Assembly (NCBI GenBank): GCA_903896615.1
Contig: CAITYM010000141.1
Location: 1-64,000 of the forward strand
Direction of reading: 5' to 3'
Length of the DNA: 64,000 nt
DNA from: an uncultured Burkholderiales bacterium
GTDB taxonomy: Bacteria > Pseudomonadota > Gammaproteobacteria > Burkholderiales > Burkholderiaceae_C
Part shown: positions 35,350 through 44,239 of the stretch, one piece after another
How the letters are laid out: each line of letters starts with the position of its first letter
Numbering within the stretch: the first letter of the stretch is position 1
Notes under the pieces: model-generated
Database searches by the model: none
The model's input: only the letters and a program-made list of their open reading frames with translations
Told to the model about the DNA's origin: nothing
Program-made: the position numbers and the translations under genes

Positions 35350-36114
35350 ATGGATATTAAAGGACAAGTAGCAATTGTTACAGGTGGTGCGTCGGGACTG
35401 GGTGAGGCGACAGCGATTGAGTTGGCTCGGTTGGGCGCTAAAGTTGCAATATTTGATGTAAATTTGGAGGCTGCAAAAAGGGTCGCTGAGCAAACAAATG
35501 GGATCGCCTGTCAATGCGATATTACTAACTCCGAGAGTGTTGAGGCTGCACTTGAGAAAGCAACTCAAGCTCTCGGTCCTGCTCGTATTTTGATGAACGT
35601 TGCAGGTATTGGCACTGCGAAGCGCATCGTTGCTAAGGACGGAAGTGCAGCGCCACTAGAAGAGTTTGTTAGAGTCATCAATGTTAATTTAATAGGTGTC
35701 TATAACATCAGTCGATTATTTGCCGCCCACTGCGCAAGTCTAATTCCTGGGGAAGATGGTCAAAGGGGAGTAATGATTTTTACTGCCTCTGTTGCAGCCT
35801 TTGATGGTCAAGTTGGGCAACAAGCCTATAGTGCATCTAAGGGCGGGTTGGTTAGTATGACTCTACCTATGGCTCGCGATTTAGCTCAACACGGAATAAG
35901 GGTCTGTACCATAGCACCGGGACTATTTGCGACTCCCCTGATGAAAACACTTCCCGAGCCAGTTCAAGAATCCTTGGCTGCTTCAATTCCTTTTCCCTCT
36001 AGACTGGGGAAACCTTCGGAGTTTGCAGAGTTGGCCTGCCACATAGTGACTAATAATCACCTAAATGGGGAGGTTATACGACTCGACGGTGCACTCAGAA
36101 TGGCGCCGCGATAG
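35350..36114 (+). CDS. SDR-family 3-hydroxyacyl-CoA dehydrogenase
   Basis: Short-chain dehydrogenase of 254 residues. NAD-binding TGGASGLGEATA at about 11-22, NVAGIG, catalytic Ser near TASVAAFDG, and YSASKGG with the Tyr and Lys. It resembles type II 3-hydroxyacyl-CoA dehydrogenase (HSD17B10-like): FDGQVGQQAYSASKGG and CTIAPGLFATPLMKTLPE are typical. It would oxidise the 3-hydroxy-3-arylpropanoyl-CoA made by the hydratase, setting up cleavage by the amidohydrolase. It sits between the ligase and the ABC binding-protein gene. Confidence 0.88.
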   Translation: MDIKGQVAIVTGGASGLGEATAIELARLGAKVAIFDVNLEAAKRVAEQTNGIACQCDITNSESVEAALEKATQALGPARILMNVAGIGTAKRIVAKDGSAAPLEEFVRVINVNLIGVYNISRLFAAHCASLIPGEDGQRGVMIFTASVAAFDGQVGQQAYSASKGGLVSMTLPMARDLAQHGIRVCTIAPGLFATPLMKTLPEPVQESLAASIPFPSRLGKPSEFAELACHIVTNNHLNGEVIRLDGALRMAPR

Positions 36115-36151
36115 TTTTGTTTTAGTAAGATATTTAAACGGAGACTCAATC

Positions 36152-37291
36152 ATGAAATTCAAATTACGCTTTTTTTCTATCGCAACGGCAGTTTTAATTT
36201 CCTCAAATGCTATTGCGGATATCAATATTGGAGTTAGCTTGTCCTTGACTGGGCCTGGATCTGGGTTAGGCATTCCCATGCAGAATCAATACAAGTTATT
36301 CCCCAAAACGATTGGTGGTGAAAAAATCAATTTAATTATTTTGGATGATGCAACCGATCCAGGAAAGGGATCCTCCAATGCCAGACGTTTTGTGACGGAT
36401 GACAAGGTTGATTTAATCATTGGATCTTGCATAACAACAGTTGCTGCAGCCATGACCGATATTGCGTCTGAGGCGGGAACTGTTCAATTGGCTGGGTCAC
36501 CAGTTGGGGTTCCAGCTGGAAAAGATAAGTGGCTCTTCCGGTTACCTCAATCCAATACCGTCATGGGGCATGCGGTAGTTCAGCACATGGTCAAACTAGG
36601 CATTAAGACGGTTGGATTCTTGGGCTACACGGATGCGTATGGTGAGCAATGGCTAAAGGAAATTACTCCCCAATTCGAAAAAGCGGGTATTAAATTAATT
36701 GCAACAGAGCGTTTTGCCAGAACTGACTCTGGTGTCACTCCACAAGCATTAAAATTAAACGCAGCAAATCCAGATGCTATTTTGGTCGTTGCAACTGGAA
36801 GTGGGGCAGCTATGCCCGAGCTCGGACTGCTTGATAGGGGATATAAAGGAAAGATATATCAAACACACGCAGCCGCTACTCAGGATTTAATGAGAGTGGG
36901 TGGTAAGGCCGTAGACGGCACTTACGTGGTTTCCGGACCTGCTGTCATCGCGGAGCAGTTACCTGATAGTCATCCCTCTAAGAAGGTATCAATTGCATTT
37001 GTGCAGCAGTATGAAAAAGAGATGGGGCCCAATACTCGCAATCAGTTTGCAGGCCATGCTTATGATTCAATCATAGCACTAGAAAAAGCAATACCCATGG
37101 CGTTAAAAAAGGCAAAGCCAGGAACCTCCGAGTTTCGCTCAGCACTGCGTGATAGTCTAGAGACAATGGGGAGAACTATTTTTTCACACGGCGTAATGAA
37201 TTGGACTGCCAGTGATCACTGGGGTTATACATTGGAGACAGGTGTAATCTTAAAAGTCGTAGATGGTCAATTTAAGGTCGAAAGTAATTAA
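36152..37291 (+). CDS. Periplasmic binding protein, LivK-like (phenylpropanoid cluster)
   Basis: Type I periplasmic binding protein of 379 residues. Signal peptide MKFKLRFFSIATAVLISSNAIA, cleavage before DINIG. Then GVSLSLTGPGSGLGIPMQN, LDDATDPGKGSSNARRF and AGHAYDSIIALEKA, the usual segments. It feeds the permeases encoded directly downstream. The position within a hydroxycinnamate-type cluster suggests a phenylpropanoid ligand. ATG 36152 follows ACGGAGAC at good spacing; an earlier in-frame start inside the SDR gene would destroy the signal peptide. Confidence 0.9.
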   Translation: MKFKLRFFSIATAVLISSNAIADINIGVSLSLTGPGSGLGIPMQNQYKLFPKTIGGEKINLIILDDATDPGKGSSNARRFVTDDKVDLIIGSCITTVAAAMTDIASEAGTVQLAGSPVGVPAGKDKWLFRLPQSNTVMGHAVVQHMVKLGIKTVGFLGYTDAYGEQWLKEITPQFEKAGIKLIATERFARTDSGVTPQALKLNAANPDAILVVATGSGAAMPELGLLDRGYKGKIYQTHAAATQDLMRVGGKAVDGTYVVSGPAVIAEQLPDSHPSKKVSIAFVQQYEKEMGPNTRNQFAGHAYDSIIALEKAIPMALKKAKPGTSEFRSALRDSLETMGRTIFSHGVMNWTASDHWGYTLETGVILKVVDGQFKVESN

Positions 37292-37362
37292 TCTCTCAGG
37301 TTATTGGAGCGCCTATTTTTAGGCATTCCAATACACTTAATTTTTAGTGTGAGGCCATATCA

Positions 37363-38403
37363 ATGGACTTTTCAATATTCAGTATCCTGATGCTAGACGG
37401 CATAACCAATGGGGCCGTTTACGGCTTACTTGGTCTTGCTACAGTTCTGGTATTTACTGTAACAAGGGTGATATTTATTGCTCAAGGAGAGTTCGTTGCT
37501 TATGGCGCGCTGACACTTGCAGTGTTCCAAACAGGTAAAGTTCCGGGAACAGTTTGGTTGTTGCTTATCGCAGCTATATTGGCCGCAGTAATGGAGTTCA
37601 CCAATCGATTTCAACAAGGTGAAAATATTAAGAGTGCATTGACCGCATCAGTTCGACTTTTGATTTTTCCATTTCTCATCTCCCTTTTATCTCTTTGGGC
37701 TGCTCCGTTGCATCTGCCACTCGCCGTTCAATCGATACTTACAGTTGCAATCGTCTCCGCCTTTGGTCCTTTGTTGTACCGAATCGCCTATCAGTCCTTA
37801 GAGTCTGAATCCTCATTGGTGTTATTGATCGTATCTGTAGGCGTTCATTTTGGGATGAGCGGACTGGGATTATTGTTCTTTGGTGCTGAGGGTTATCGTA
37901 ACCCTAGTTTTTGGGACCTTAATTTGGTCCTGGGTCCAGTTAATTTAAATGGACAAACGATCATTATTTTCTGTACAGCTCTGACTTTAATTGTGATGCT
38001 GTGGCTATTTTTTGAGCGCACACTATACGGAAAAGCGCTACGGGCCACCGCAGTTAACAGGAACGGCGCGCGCTTAATGGGTATTTCAACACATACAAGT
38101 GGACAACTCACGTTTACGATGGCCGCTATGATCGGTTCTATATCAGGACTGTTGATTGGGCCCTCAACAACAGTTTTTTATGATTCGGGATTCTTAATCG
38201 GATTAAAGGGATTTGTAGCTGCTGTTATTGCTGGGTTAGCAAGCTATCCAATTGCAATGATAGGTGCACTTGGCGTAGGTATTGTGGAGTCCTTTGGCTC
38301 CTTTTGGACTAGCGCTTTTAAGGAGGTCATTGTCTTCACGCTCGTCTTGCCAGTTCTTTTATGGCTTTCATTAAAAAATCGCCATTTAGATGGAGAAAAT
38401 TAA
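37363..38403 (+). CDS. ABC transporter permease, LivH type (phenylpropanoid cluster)
   Basis: Inner-membrane permease of 346 residues with about nine hydrophobic segments. It begins LMLDGITNGAVYGLLGLATVLVF, then VIFIAQGEFVAYGALTLAVF, the LivH pattern. It is longer than the first LivH of the window, with an extra loop near residues 75-110 (FQQGENIKSALTASVRL). Its stop codon overlaps the start of the next gene (TAATG). Confidence 0.88.
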   Translation: MDFSIFSILMLDGITNGAVYGLLGLATVLVFTVTRVIFIAQGEFVAYGALTLAVFQTGKVPGTVWLLLIAAILAAVMEFTNRFQQGENIKSALTASVRLLIFPFLISLLSLWAAPLHLPLAVQSILTVAIVSAFGPLLYRIAYQSLESESSLVLLIVSVGVHFGMSGLGLLFFGAEGYRNPSFWDLNLVLGPVNLNGQTIIIFCTALTLIVMLWLFFERTLYGKALRATAVNRNGARLMGISTHTSGQLTFTMAAMIGSISGLLIGPSTTVFYDSGFLIGLKGFVAAVIAGLASYPIAMIGALGVGIVESFGSFWTSAFKEVIVFTLVLPVLLWLSLKNRHLDGEN

Positions 38404-40154
38404 TGAAGTGGATTATTTTATTTGGATTCGTCGCACTTACTGTCGTACTTCCACTGCCTGATTTTTGGATATTTCAACTTAATTACATAGGGCTTTATGC
38501 ACTGACTTGCTTAGGATTGGTACTCTTGACGGGAATCACTGGTTTAACTTCATTTGGACAGGCTGCGTTTGTAGGTATAGGTGCATACACTACAGCATTT
38601 TTGACACTGAATTTGGGTATATCGCCTTGGATGACCTTAGGCATCGGTCTCATCATTACAGCACTAAGTTCTATCATCTTGGGACTGATTACGCTTAGGA
38701 TGTCTGGACATTATCTGCCTTTAGCGACCATCTCTTGGGGACTTGCGTTGTATTACCTCATGGGCAATTTAGAAGCGCTTGGTAAATATGACGGATTACT
38801 GGGGCTCAAGAGTTTGGCTGTTGGAGAATTCGAAATAGGGCAAGGCCGCTCATTCTTTGTACTAACTTGGATTATCTTGATTGCTTCAGTGTTTTGCCTT
38901 AACAACTTACTTGACTCTCAAGTAGGGCGTGCTATTCGCTCCTTAAAAAGTGGAACTCAATTGGCTGAGGCTATGGGAATTAACACATTTCGTTACAAGG
39001 TAACAGTTTTTGTTTTATCTGCTTTGCTAGCTTGTGTGTCAGGGTGGTTAATGGCCCATTTTCAAAGAACAGTAAATCCATCTGCATTTGGATTAAAAAT
39101 GGGTATTGAATATTTATTCATGACTGTCGTCGGGGGAGTTGGTTATGTTTGGGGGGCATTGATTGGTGCGGGAATTATTAAACTCTTAGATGATCAGTTG
39201 CAAGTCTTACTTCCCCGCTTAATTGGCACAAGCGGAAGTTATGAGATCATCGTCTTTGGGATAATTTTGGTTTCAATTCTTAAGTTCCTGCCTAATGGGT
39301 TATGGTCTTTAGTGAGCAGATATTTCCCAATAGCAAGAAGGCAAGAAAATTGGGCTCAAGCGGATACATTGCCAGAACGAACTATGCCTGTCAAAGGGGA
39401 GACAGTTCTTGATGTGATTGGTATCACTAAAAGATTTGGTGGCTTACTAGCAGTCAACGAAGTTAACTTTCAAATACAAGCAGGCCAAATAGTTGGTTTG
39501 ATTGGTCCTAATGGTGCAGGAAAATCTACGACTTTTAATCTAATTACAGGTCTATTGCCGCCCTCTAGCGGTGAGGTAAGGTTTAGGGGGGAGTTGATAA
39601 GTGGACATTCTTCACGTGAAATCTCCTTAAAGGGTGTGGCGCGAACTTTTCAACATGTCAAGATGATTCCCGATATGACTGTATTGGAGAATGTAGCGCT
39701 GGGGGCATACGCACGAGGATACAGCAGCGTGTTCTCAGCGATGATGCGACTTAATCTAAGCCAAGAGCAAAGTTTATTCAAAGAAGCTCAGAGGCAAATT
39801 GAGCGAATTGGTATCCGACACTGTATGCATGAGTTGGCTGGTAATCTGGCAATGGGCCAGCAAAGATTAATGGAAATAGCACGGGCACTTTGCGCCGATC
39901 CCTCGCTTCTTTTGTTAGACGAGCCAGCAGCCGGACTCAGGCATAAGGAGAAAATAGCATTAGCTAGTGTTTTACGCCAAATTAGTTCTGAAGGCGTGAG
40001 TATTTTATTGGTTGAGCATGACATGGATTTAGTTATGGAAGTTTGCGAAAACTTGGTCGTAATGGAGTTTGGAAACTTACTAATTCAAGGCTCCCCCCGG
40101 GAAATACAAGAAAGCCCACTTGTCCGTGCTGCTTATTTAGGGACCGAGCATTAA
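38403..40154 (+). CDS. LivM-LivG fusion: ABC permease joined to ATPase
   Basis: A 583-residue fusion. Residues ~1-320 are a LivM-type permease (GLTSFGQAAFVGIGAYTTAFL near 45; the coupling region LDSQVGRAIRSLKSGTQLAEAMGI; GGVGYVWGALIGAGIIKL). After a linker, residues ~335-583 are a LivG ATPase: Walker A GPNGAGKS, LAMGQQRLMEIAR as signature, Walker B LLLLDEPAAGL, and LVEHDMDLVME. Natural fusions of this kind are known in HAAT transporters. The first importer of this window has the two parts separate. ATG 38403 overlaps the previous stop; an earlier in-frame start inside the previous gene is less likely. Confidence 0.92.
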   Translation: MKWIILFGFVALTVVLPLPDFWIFQLNYIGLYALTCLGLVLLTGITGLTSFGQAAFVGIGAYTTAFLTLNLGISPWMTLGIGLIITALSSIILGLITLRMSGHYLPLATISWGLALYYLMGNLEALGKYDGLLGLKSLAVGEFEIGQGRSFFVLTWIILIASVFCLNNLLDSQVGRAIRSLKSGTQLAEAMGINTFRYKVTVFVLSALLACVSGWLMAHFQRTVNPSAFGLKMGIEYLFMTVVGGVGYVWGALIGAGIIKLLDDQLQVLLPRLIGTSGSYEIIVFGIILVSILKFLPNGLWSLVSRYFPIARRQENWAQADTLPERTMPVKGETVLDVIGITKRFGGLLAVNEVNFQIQAGQIVGLIGPNGAGKSTTFNLITGLLPPSSGEVRFRGELISGHSSREISLKGVARTFQHVKMIPDMTVLENVALGAYARGYSSVFSAMMRLNLSQEQSLFKEAQRQIERIGIRHCMHELAGNLAMGQQRLMEIARALCADPSLLLLDEPAAGLRHKEKIALASVLRQISSEGVSILLVEHDMDLVMEVCENLVVMEFGNLLIQGSPREIQESPLVRAAYLGTEH

Positions 40155-40163
40155 AGGTTAATC

Positions 40164-40898
40164 ATGACTAATTCCATACTGGAGATTCGCCGGCTAAGTG
40201 CCGGATACGGTAAGGCCCAGGTCTTATATGATCTGAGTTTAAAAGCTGACAAAGGTGAAGTTATTACAGTCATTGGACCCAATGGTGCAGGTAAATCAAC
40301 ATTACTTAATTGTGTCATGGGGATTATTCCTAGTAGTGGCGATATTTTTTACAAAGATGCAAATATCAATCGTCTATCCCTTGAAGAGCGGGTATTGATG
40401 GGAATTGCATTAGTACCTGAGACTCGAGAGTTATTTGGGAGCATGAGTGTCGAAGATAACCTAGAGTTAGGTGGATTCCGACAAATGCGATTGGGTAATC
40501 GCCAATGGCGTCATGTGATGGGGGATGTTTATAGGCTATTTCCTAAGCTAAAGGAGCGAAGAAAGCAACTGGCCGGTACCTTGTCAGGAGGAGAGCGCCA
40601 AATGTTGGCGATAGCTCGTTCCTTGATGTCCCAACCTGAGGTACTCATGTTAGACGAGCCGAGTATTGGTCTTGCGCCGCTCATCGTCAAAGAAATCTTT
40701 TCAATCATACAGACGTTGCGTGAAACAGGGGTAACTATCATTTTGGTCGAGCAAAATGCGCGAGCCGCGCTAGCCGTCGCTGATAAAGGATACGTATTGG
40801 AAATGGGTGAATTTAGTCTTAAAGGTCCAGCAACAGACTTAGCTCAGGATTCGCGGGTGATTGAAACCTATTTAGGCGCCGCTAAAAGTCATCATTAA
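40164..40898 (+). CDS. ABC transporter ATP-binding protein, LivF type (phenylpropanoid cluster)
   Basis: ATPase of 244 residues. Walker A GPNGAGKS at about 38-45, signature LSGGERQMLAIARSL, Walker B VLMLDEPSIGLAP, and LVEQNARAAL, the LivF form of the H-loop region. It completes the second aromatic-acid importer with the fused LivMG protein. AAAGG lies before the ATG. Confidence 0.92.
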   Translation: MTNSILEIRRLSAGYGKAQVLYDLSLKADKGEVITVIGPNGAGKSTLLNCVMGIIPSSGDIFYKDANINRLSLEERVLMGIALVPETRELFGSMSVEDNLELGGFRQMRLGNRQWRHVMGDVYRLFPKLKERRKQLAGTLSGGERQMLAIARSLMSQPEVLMLDEPSIGLAPLIVKEIFSIIQTLRETGVTIILVEQNARAALAVADKGYVLEMGEFSLKGPATDLAQDSRVIETYLGAAKSHH

Positions 40899-40912
40899 AT
40901 TTATTTAAAGTC

Positions 40913-42625
40913 ATGAATTCATACACTCCTCAAACCCAGGATATTATGTTTATTTTGGAAGATGTGCTGCACGCATCGCAACAAATTTCTGAAATGCAGG
41001 TATTTAAGGATGTTGATTCAGATCTGTTAAATCAAGTACTTGAAGAAGCTAGTAAATTCGTTAAGAATCAAATTGCACCACTTAATCAAATTGGAGATGA
41101 ACAGGGCGCACAACTTAAGGACGGAGTGGTTACTATGCCGCCCGGGTTTAAAGTTGCTTATGAATCTTTTTGGCAGTCAGGCTGGGCTTCTTTAAGTACT
41201 GCTGAGCAAGACGGCGGACAATCTTTACCCGTAGTCCTTGATAGCGTCCTATACGAGTGGCTTTCTGCAGCTAATCATGGATGGACCATGGCGCCAGGAC
41301 TCCTACATGGAGCCTATGAATGTATCAAGAATTACGCATCTCAGGAATTAAAAGATATTTATTTGAGTAAAGTTGGCACGGGTGAATGGTTGGCAACAAT
41401 GTGTTTAACCGAGCCACATGCGGGTAGTGATCTAGGGTTGGTGTCTACTCGCGCTACACCGTTTTTGGATTCTCAGTATTTAATCAGAGGTACAAAAATA
41501 TTCATATCAGGTGGAGAACATGATTTAACAGAAAATATTATTCATCTTGTTTTAGCAAGATTGCCAGATGCGCCACCTGGACCTAAAGGATTGTCCCTAT
41601 TTTTAGTCCCCAAATATTACCCAGACTCAACTAAGAGTAAAGTTTACTGTGAACGTATAGAAGAAAAAATGGGGATCCATGCAAGCCCTACCTGTGTACT
41701 TAGATTTGACGACGCAAAGGGTTATCTCATCGGGGAGGAGGGCAGAGGCCTAAATGCTATGTTCGTGATGATGAATGCCGCTCGTCTTCATGTGGCTTTA
41801 CAGGGCGTGGGGCTGTTAGATGCTTCCTGGCAAAAAGCAAATGCATATGCACGTGAACGAACTCAAATGCGAGCACCAAAGCTAGTTGGCGAAAAGAGTG
41901 CGTCTGCTGATTTAATCATAGAACACCCTGCAATTAAAAGAAAATTAGATACACAAAGGGCATGGATTGACGGATCCAGGGTTCTCGCCTATCAAACTGG
42001 ATTGTATTTAGATATCGCAAAATATCATCCAAACTCCGCTCGGTGTGAGTTTGCAAAAGTTTGGTGTAGCCTAATAACTCCAGTCTTAAAAGCGACCTGC
42101 ACAGAGCAAGGATTTAATGGTGCAAGCGAATGTCTGCAGGTTTTTGGAGGACACGGCTACATTCGTGAGTGGGGTATTGAACAAAACGTACGCGACGCAC
42201 GTATAGCCATGATTTATGAGGGGACTAATGAGATTCAGGCCATTGACTTGTTGATGCGCAAAGTGTTAGGGGACCGTGGCTTGGGTTTGAGCACAATTAT
42301 CGATGAGTTATCTTTAAGTTTAAATAATTCAATTCCAAATCAGCAAATCGTTCTTAGTATGTTCGAGAAGTTACAAGAAATCAGCAAAGCTGCAATTCAG
42401 GTGAATGAACTTAAGGGGGGTGCAGTAACCTTGAGTTGGATTTCAGGAGACTATTTAAGACTAACAGCAATTGCATTTCTATCCTGGGCATGGTCTCGTA
42501 TTGAGGCAACAACACATCTTAATACAGAACGTTGGGGGGGGGGCGCAAAAGCATTAAAGGCTTGGGTGCAGCCCGAATTTAATATGCGATACAACATAAT
42601 AAAAGAACAATTCGAAATTTTATGA
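40913..42625 (+). CDS. Acyl-CoA dehydrogenase, long form (DmdC/AidB-like branch)
   Basis: An FAD acyl-CoA dehydrogenase of 570 residues, larger than the common 380-400 form. The N-terminal MNSYTPQTQDIMFILEDVL resembles the long 3-methylmercaptopropionyl-CoA-dehydrogenase-like branch. FAD/substrate segments MCLTEPHAGSDLG and IFISGGEHDLTENI; catalytic Glu in MIYEGTNEIQAIDLL; a C-terminal extension of about 120 residues. In this cluster it may dehydrogenate arylpropanoyl-CoA to the cinnamoyl-CoA (dihydrocinnamates entering the pathway); the substrate is inferred. Its stop overlaps the start of the MarR gene (ATGA), so the regulator is part of the operon. A G-rich run near 42536-42543 is present but the frame stays intact. 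Confidence 0.87.
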   Translation: MNSYTPQTQDIMFILEDVLHASQQISEMQVFKDVDSDLLNQVLEEASKFVKNQIAPLNQIGDEQGAQLKDGVVTMPPGFKVAYESFWQSGWASLSTAEQDGGQSLPVVLDSVLYEWLSAANHGWTMAPGLLHGAYECIKNYASQELKDIYLSKVGTGEWLATMCLTEPHAGSDLGLVSTRATPFLDSQYLIRGTKIFISGGEHDLTENIIHLVLARLPDAPPGPKGLSLFLVPKYYPDSTKSKVYCERIEEKMGIHASPTCVLRFDDAKGYLIGEEGRGLNAMFVMMNAARLHVALQGVGLLDASWQKANAYARERTQMRAPKLVGEKSASADLIIEHPAIKRKLDTQRAWIDGSRVLAYQTGLYLDIAKYHPNSARCEFAKVWCSLITPVLKATCTEQGFNGASECLQVFGGHGYIREWGIEQNVRDARIAMIYEGTNEIQAIDLLMRKVLGDRGLGLSTIIDELSLSLNNSIPNQQIVLSMFEKLQEISKAAIQVNELKGGAVTLSWISGDYLRLTAIAFLSWAWSRIEATTHLNTERWGGGAKALKAWVQPEFNMRYNIIKEQFEIL

Positions 42626-43059
42626 CTGAACTGATTGATACTAGTTATCTAGAATCTTTGATTGGCTATAACGCAAGGCGAGCAACGCTGTCAATTATTA
42701 GTTCATTTATTGAAAAGATGACTGAGTTCAATATTCGCCCTGTTGATTTCTCTATACTTTCTTTGATTGCACATAATCCAAATATTACATCGCGTCAGTT
42801 ATGTAGAACCCTTAATATTCAGCCATCCAACATGGTGATATTTATTAAGGATTTTGAAGCCAAAGGTTTGATACAACGTAAAGCACATCCAACAGACGGA
42901 CGAGCTGTAGGAGTGATCTTAAGTGTCAAAGGTAAGGCACTGATGAAAAAAGCCGAAAAAATGGCAACTCAATCTGAGATGAATTTTGTTTCTAAATTAA
43001 CTGCAGATGAAGTTAAGGTATTGATTACTTTACTAAAAAAAGTTTACAAAACCATATAA
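42622..43059 (+). CDS. MarR-family regulator of the phenylpropanoid cluster
   Basis: A 145-residue MarR-type regulator. The winged helix-turn-helix spans about 35-105, with VDFSILSLIAHNPNITSRQLCRTLNIQPSNMVIFIKDFEAKGLIQRKAHPTDGRA split over recognition helix and wing (DGRA is the wing signature). CouR, FerR and HcaR, which sense hydroxycinnamoyl-CoA thioesters, belong to this family. The gene is translationally coupled to the acyl-CoA dehydrogenase. A likely target is the TAGTTAT/ATAACTA palindrome at 32556-32574. Confidence 0.85.
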   Translation: MTELIDTSYLESLIGYNARRATLSIISSFIEKMTEFNIRPVDFSILSLIAHNPNITSRQLCRTLNIQPSNMVIFIKDFEAKGLIQRKAHPTDGRAVGVILSVKGKALMKKAEKMATQSEMNFVSKLTADEVKVLITLLKKVYKTI

Positions 43060-43336
43060 CTTAATACTTATCTGCTTTGCTTAAATGCATTGACAAGATA
43101 TTATTAGTTAAGCTGATCTTCTTTAGAAAAGATAATGTGATACAGCTATGTTCGTTTTCAAATTTTTCCGTTTCACTACCTTGACGCACATTAATCAAGT
43201 AACTGCTTTTGAATCAATTTGATTTTACAAATTTCAGTTGTCTTGTATTTGTGTACTAAGTAGTTGAAGATGAGTCTTCGTTGCCCGTGTTCTTTGTGAT
43301 TAAAGTTCCTGATAAAAGGATCTACCGGTTGCGAAT

Positions 43337-44041
43337 TTATTTAAGCCGTTTTGAGTTGATAATGTATGATGCAGTTGCACTCAGGTCCGCGGCTAATGCT
43401 TTGCGAGCTTTGATTGGATCTCTTAGCTTTAAGGCTTTGATCATTTGCGCGTGATGTGATATTGCAGGCCCGGAAGTTAGCCTTTTGGGTTCAGACCGTA
43501 AATCAAGATTTAGCACGGGTCCGATCTGGAGCCAAAGACCTTCTATGATATTTAATAGGCTAGGTAACTTAGCTGCCTTGTAGGTGGCGAAATGCAATCT
43601 CATATTTGCCTCGATAGCAACGCTTACGTCGGGCTTTCTTTTGGCACTTTCCATTAGATAAATAGAGTGTTGTCTCTCAAGCTCTAATAATTCATCATTG
43701 GTTATTACGCGTGCAGCCTCCTCAACCGCAAGACCTTCAAGTGCCTGTCTAATTTGCAGCAATTCATTGAATTTATCTGTTGTCATAATCGGCACTCGAA
43801 TAGATCTATTAGGCATAAACTCAAGAGCTCCCTCTGCGGCAAGTTGTCTGAGCGCTTCCCTAACTGGCATCTGGCTAGTTCCAAGTGCATCTGCTAAGGA
43901 CTTAAGTGTTAGTTTTTGTCCAGGTTCGACTTTGCCGCCCATAATCAAATCTTTTAAATCTTTATATACTCTTTGAGACATAGTCTCATGTTCTATTTTT
44001 TGGATTTGAATAAAGTTATTCATGATCAGGGTAAACACCAT
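43337..44041 (-). CDS. GntR-family (FadR/FCD) regulator
   Basis: A transcription factor of about 234 residues. N-terminal winged helix with SQRVYKDLKDLIMGGKVEPGQKL, LADALGTSQMPVREALRQLAAEGALE and RSIRVP; then a helical FCD ligand domain with HFATYK and ISHHAQMIKALKLRD, which holds metal-binding His residues. It is divergent from the 3-hydroxyacid dehydrogenase gene and probably controls that operon. The start is uncertain: TTG 44044, ATG 44041 and ATG 44023 are all in frame and none has a clear ribosome binding site. Confidence 0.85.
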   Translation of the reverse strand: MVFTLIMNNFIQIQKIEHETMSQRVYKDLKDLIMGGKVEPGQKLTLKSLADALGTSQMPVREALRQLAAEGALEFMPNRSIRVPIMTTDKFNELLQIRQALEGLAVEEAARVITNDELLELERQHSIYLMESAKRKPDVSVAIEANMRLHFATYKAAKLPSLLNIIEGLWLQIGPVLNLDLRSEPKRLTSGPAISHHAQMIKALKLRDPIKARKALAADLSATASYIINSKRLK

Positions 44042-44076
44042 CAATATTGGATTGACATAATTGTTGCATAGAAATA

Positions 44077-44097
44077 TATTTGATCAAAGATCAAATA
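44077..44097. promoter_or_regulatory. Operator-like 9-bp inverted repeat in the GntR divergent promoter
   Basis: TATTTGATC and GATCAAATA form a perfect dyad around AAA, about 36 bases before the GntR start and about 140 before the dehydrogenase. This is the best candidate for an autoregulatory site. A second, looser pair (TTTGTATCC near 44167 and GGATACACAAA near 44207) lies closer to the dehydrogenase gene. Confidence 0.5.
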
Positions 44098-44239
44098 GTA
44101 TTATTACTTAGAGATCCTCTTGATTTTGAGTCCATTGAGTTTCTTGACGTTTAGTTGACAATATTTTGTATCCAAATTAATTTGAGTCACTTGCAGTGTG
44201 ATTTAGGATACACAAATAATATAGATTTGAATTAATGCA

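Noticed and set aside
42536-42543. Run of G bases in the long acyl-CoA dehydrogenase gene, a possible frameshift site
   Set aside because: The reading frame continues intact through the run with a plausible C-terminus and overlaps the MarR gene as expected.
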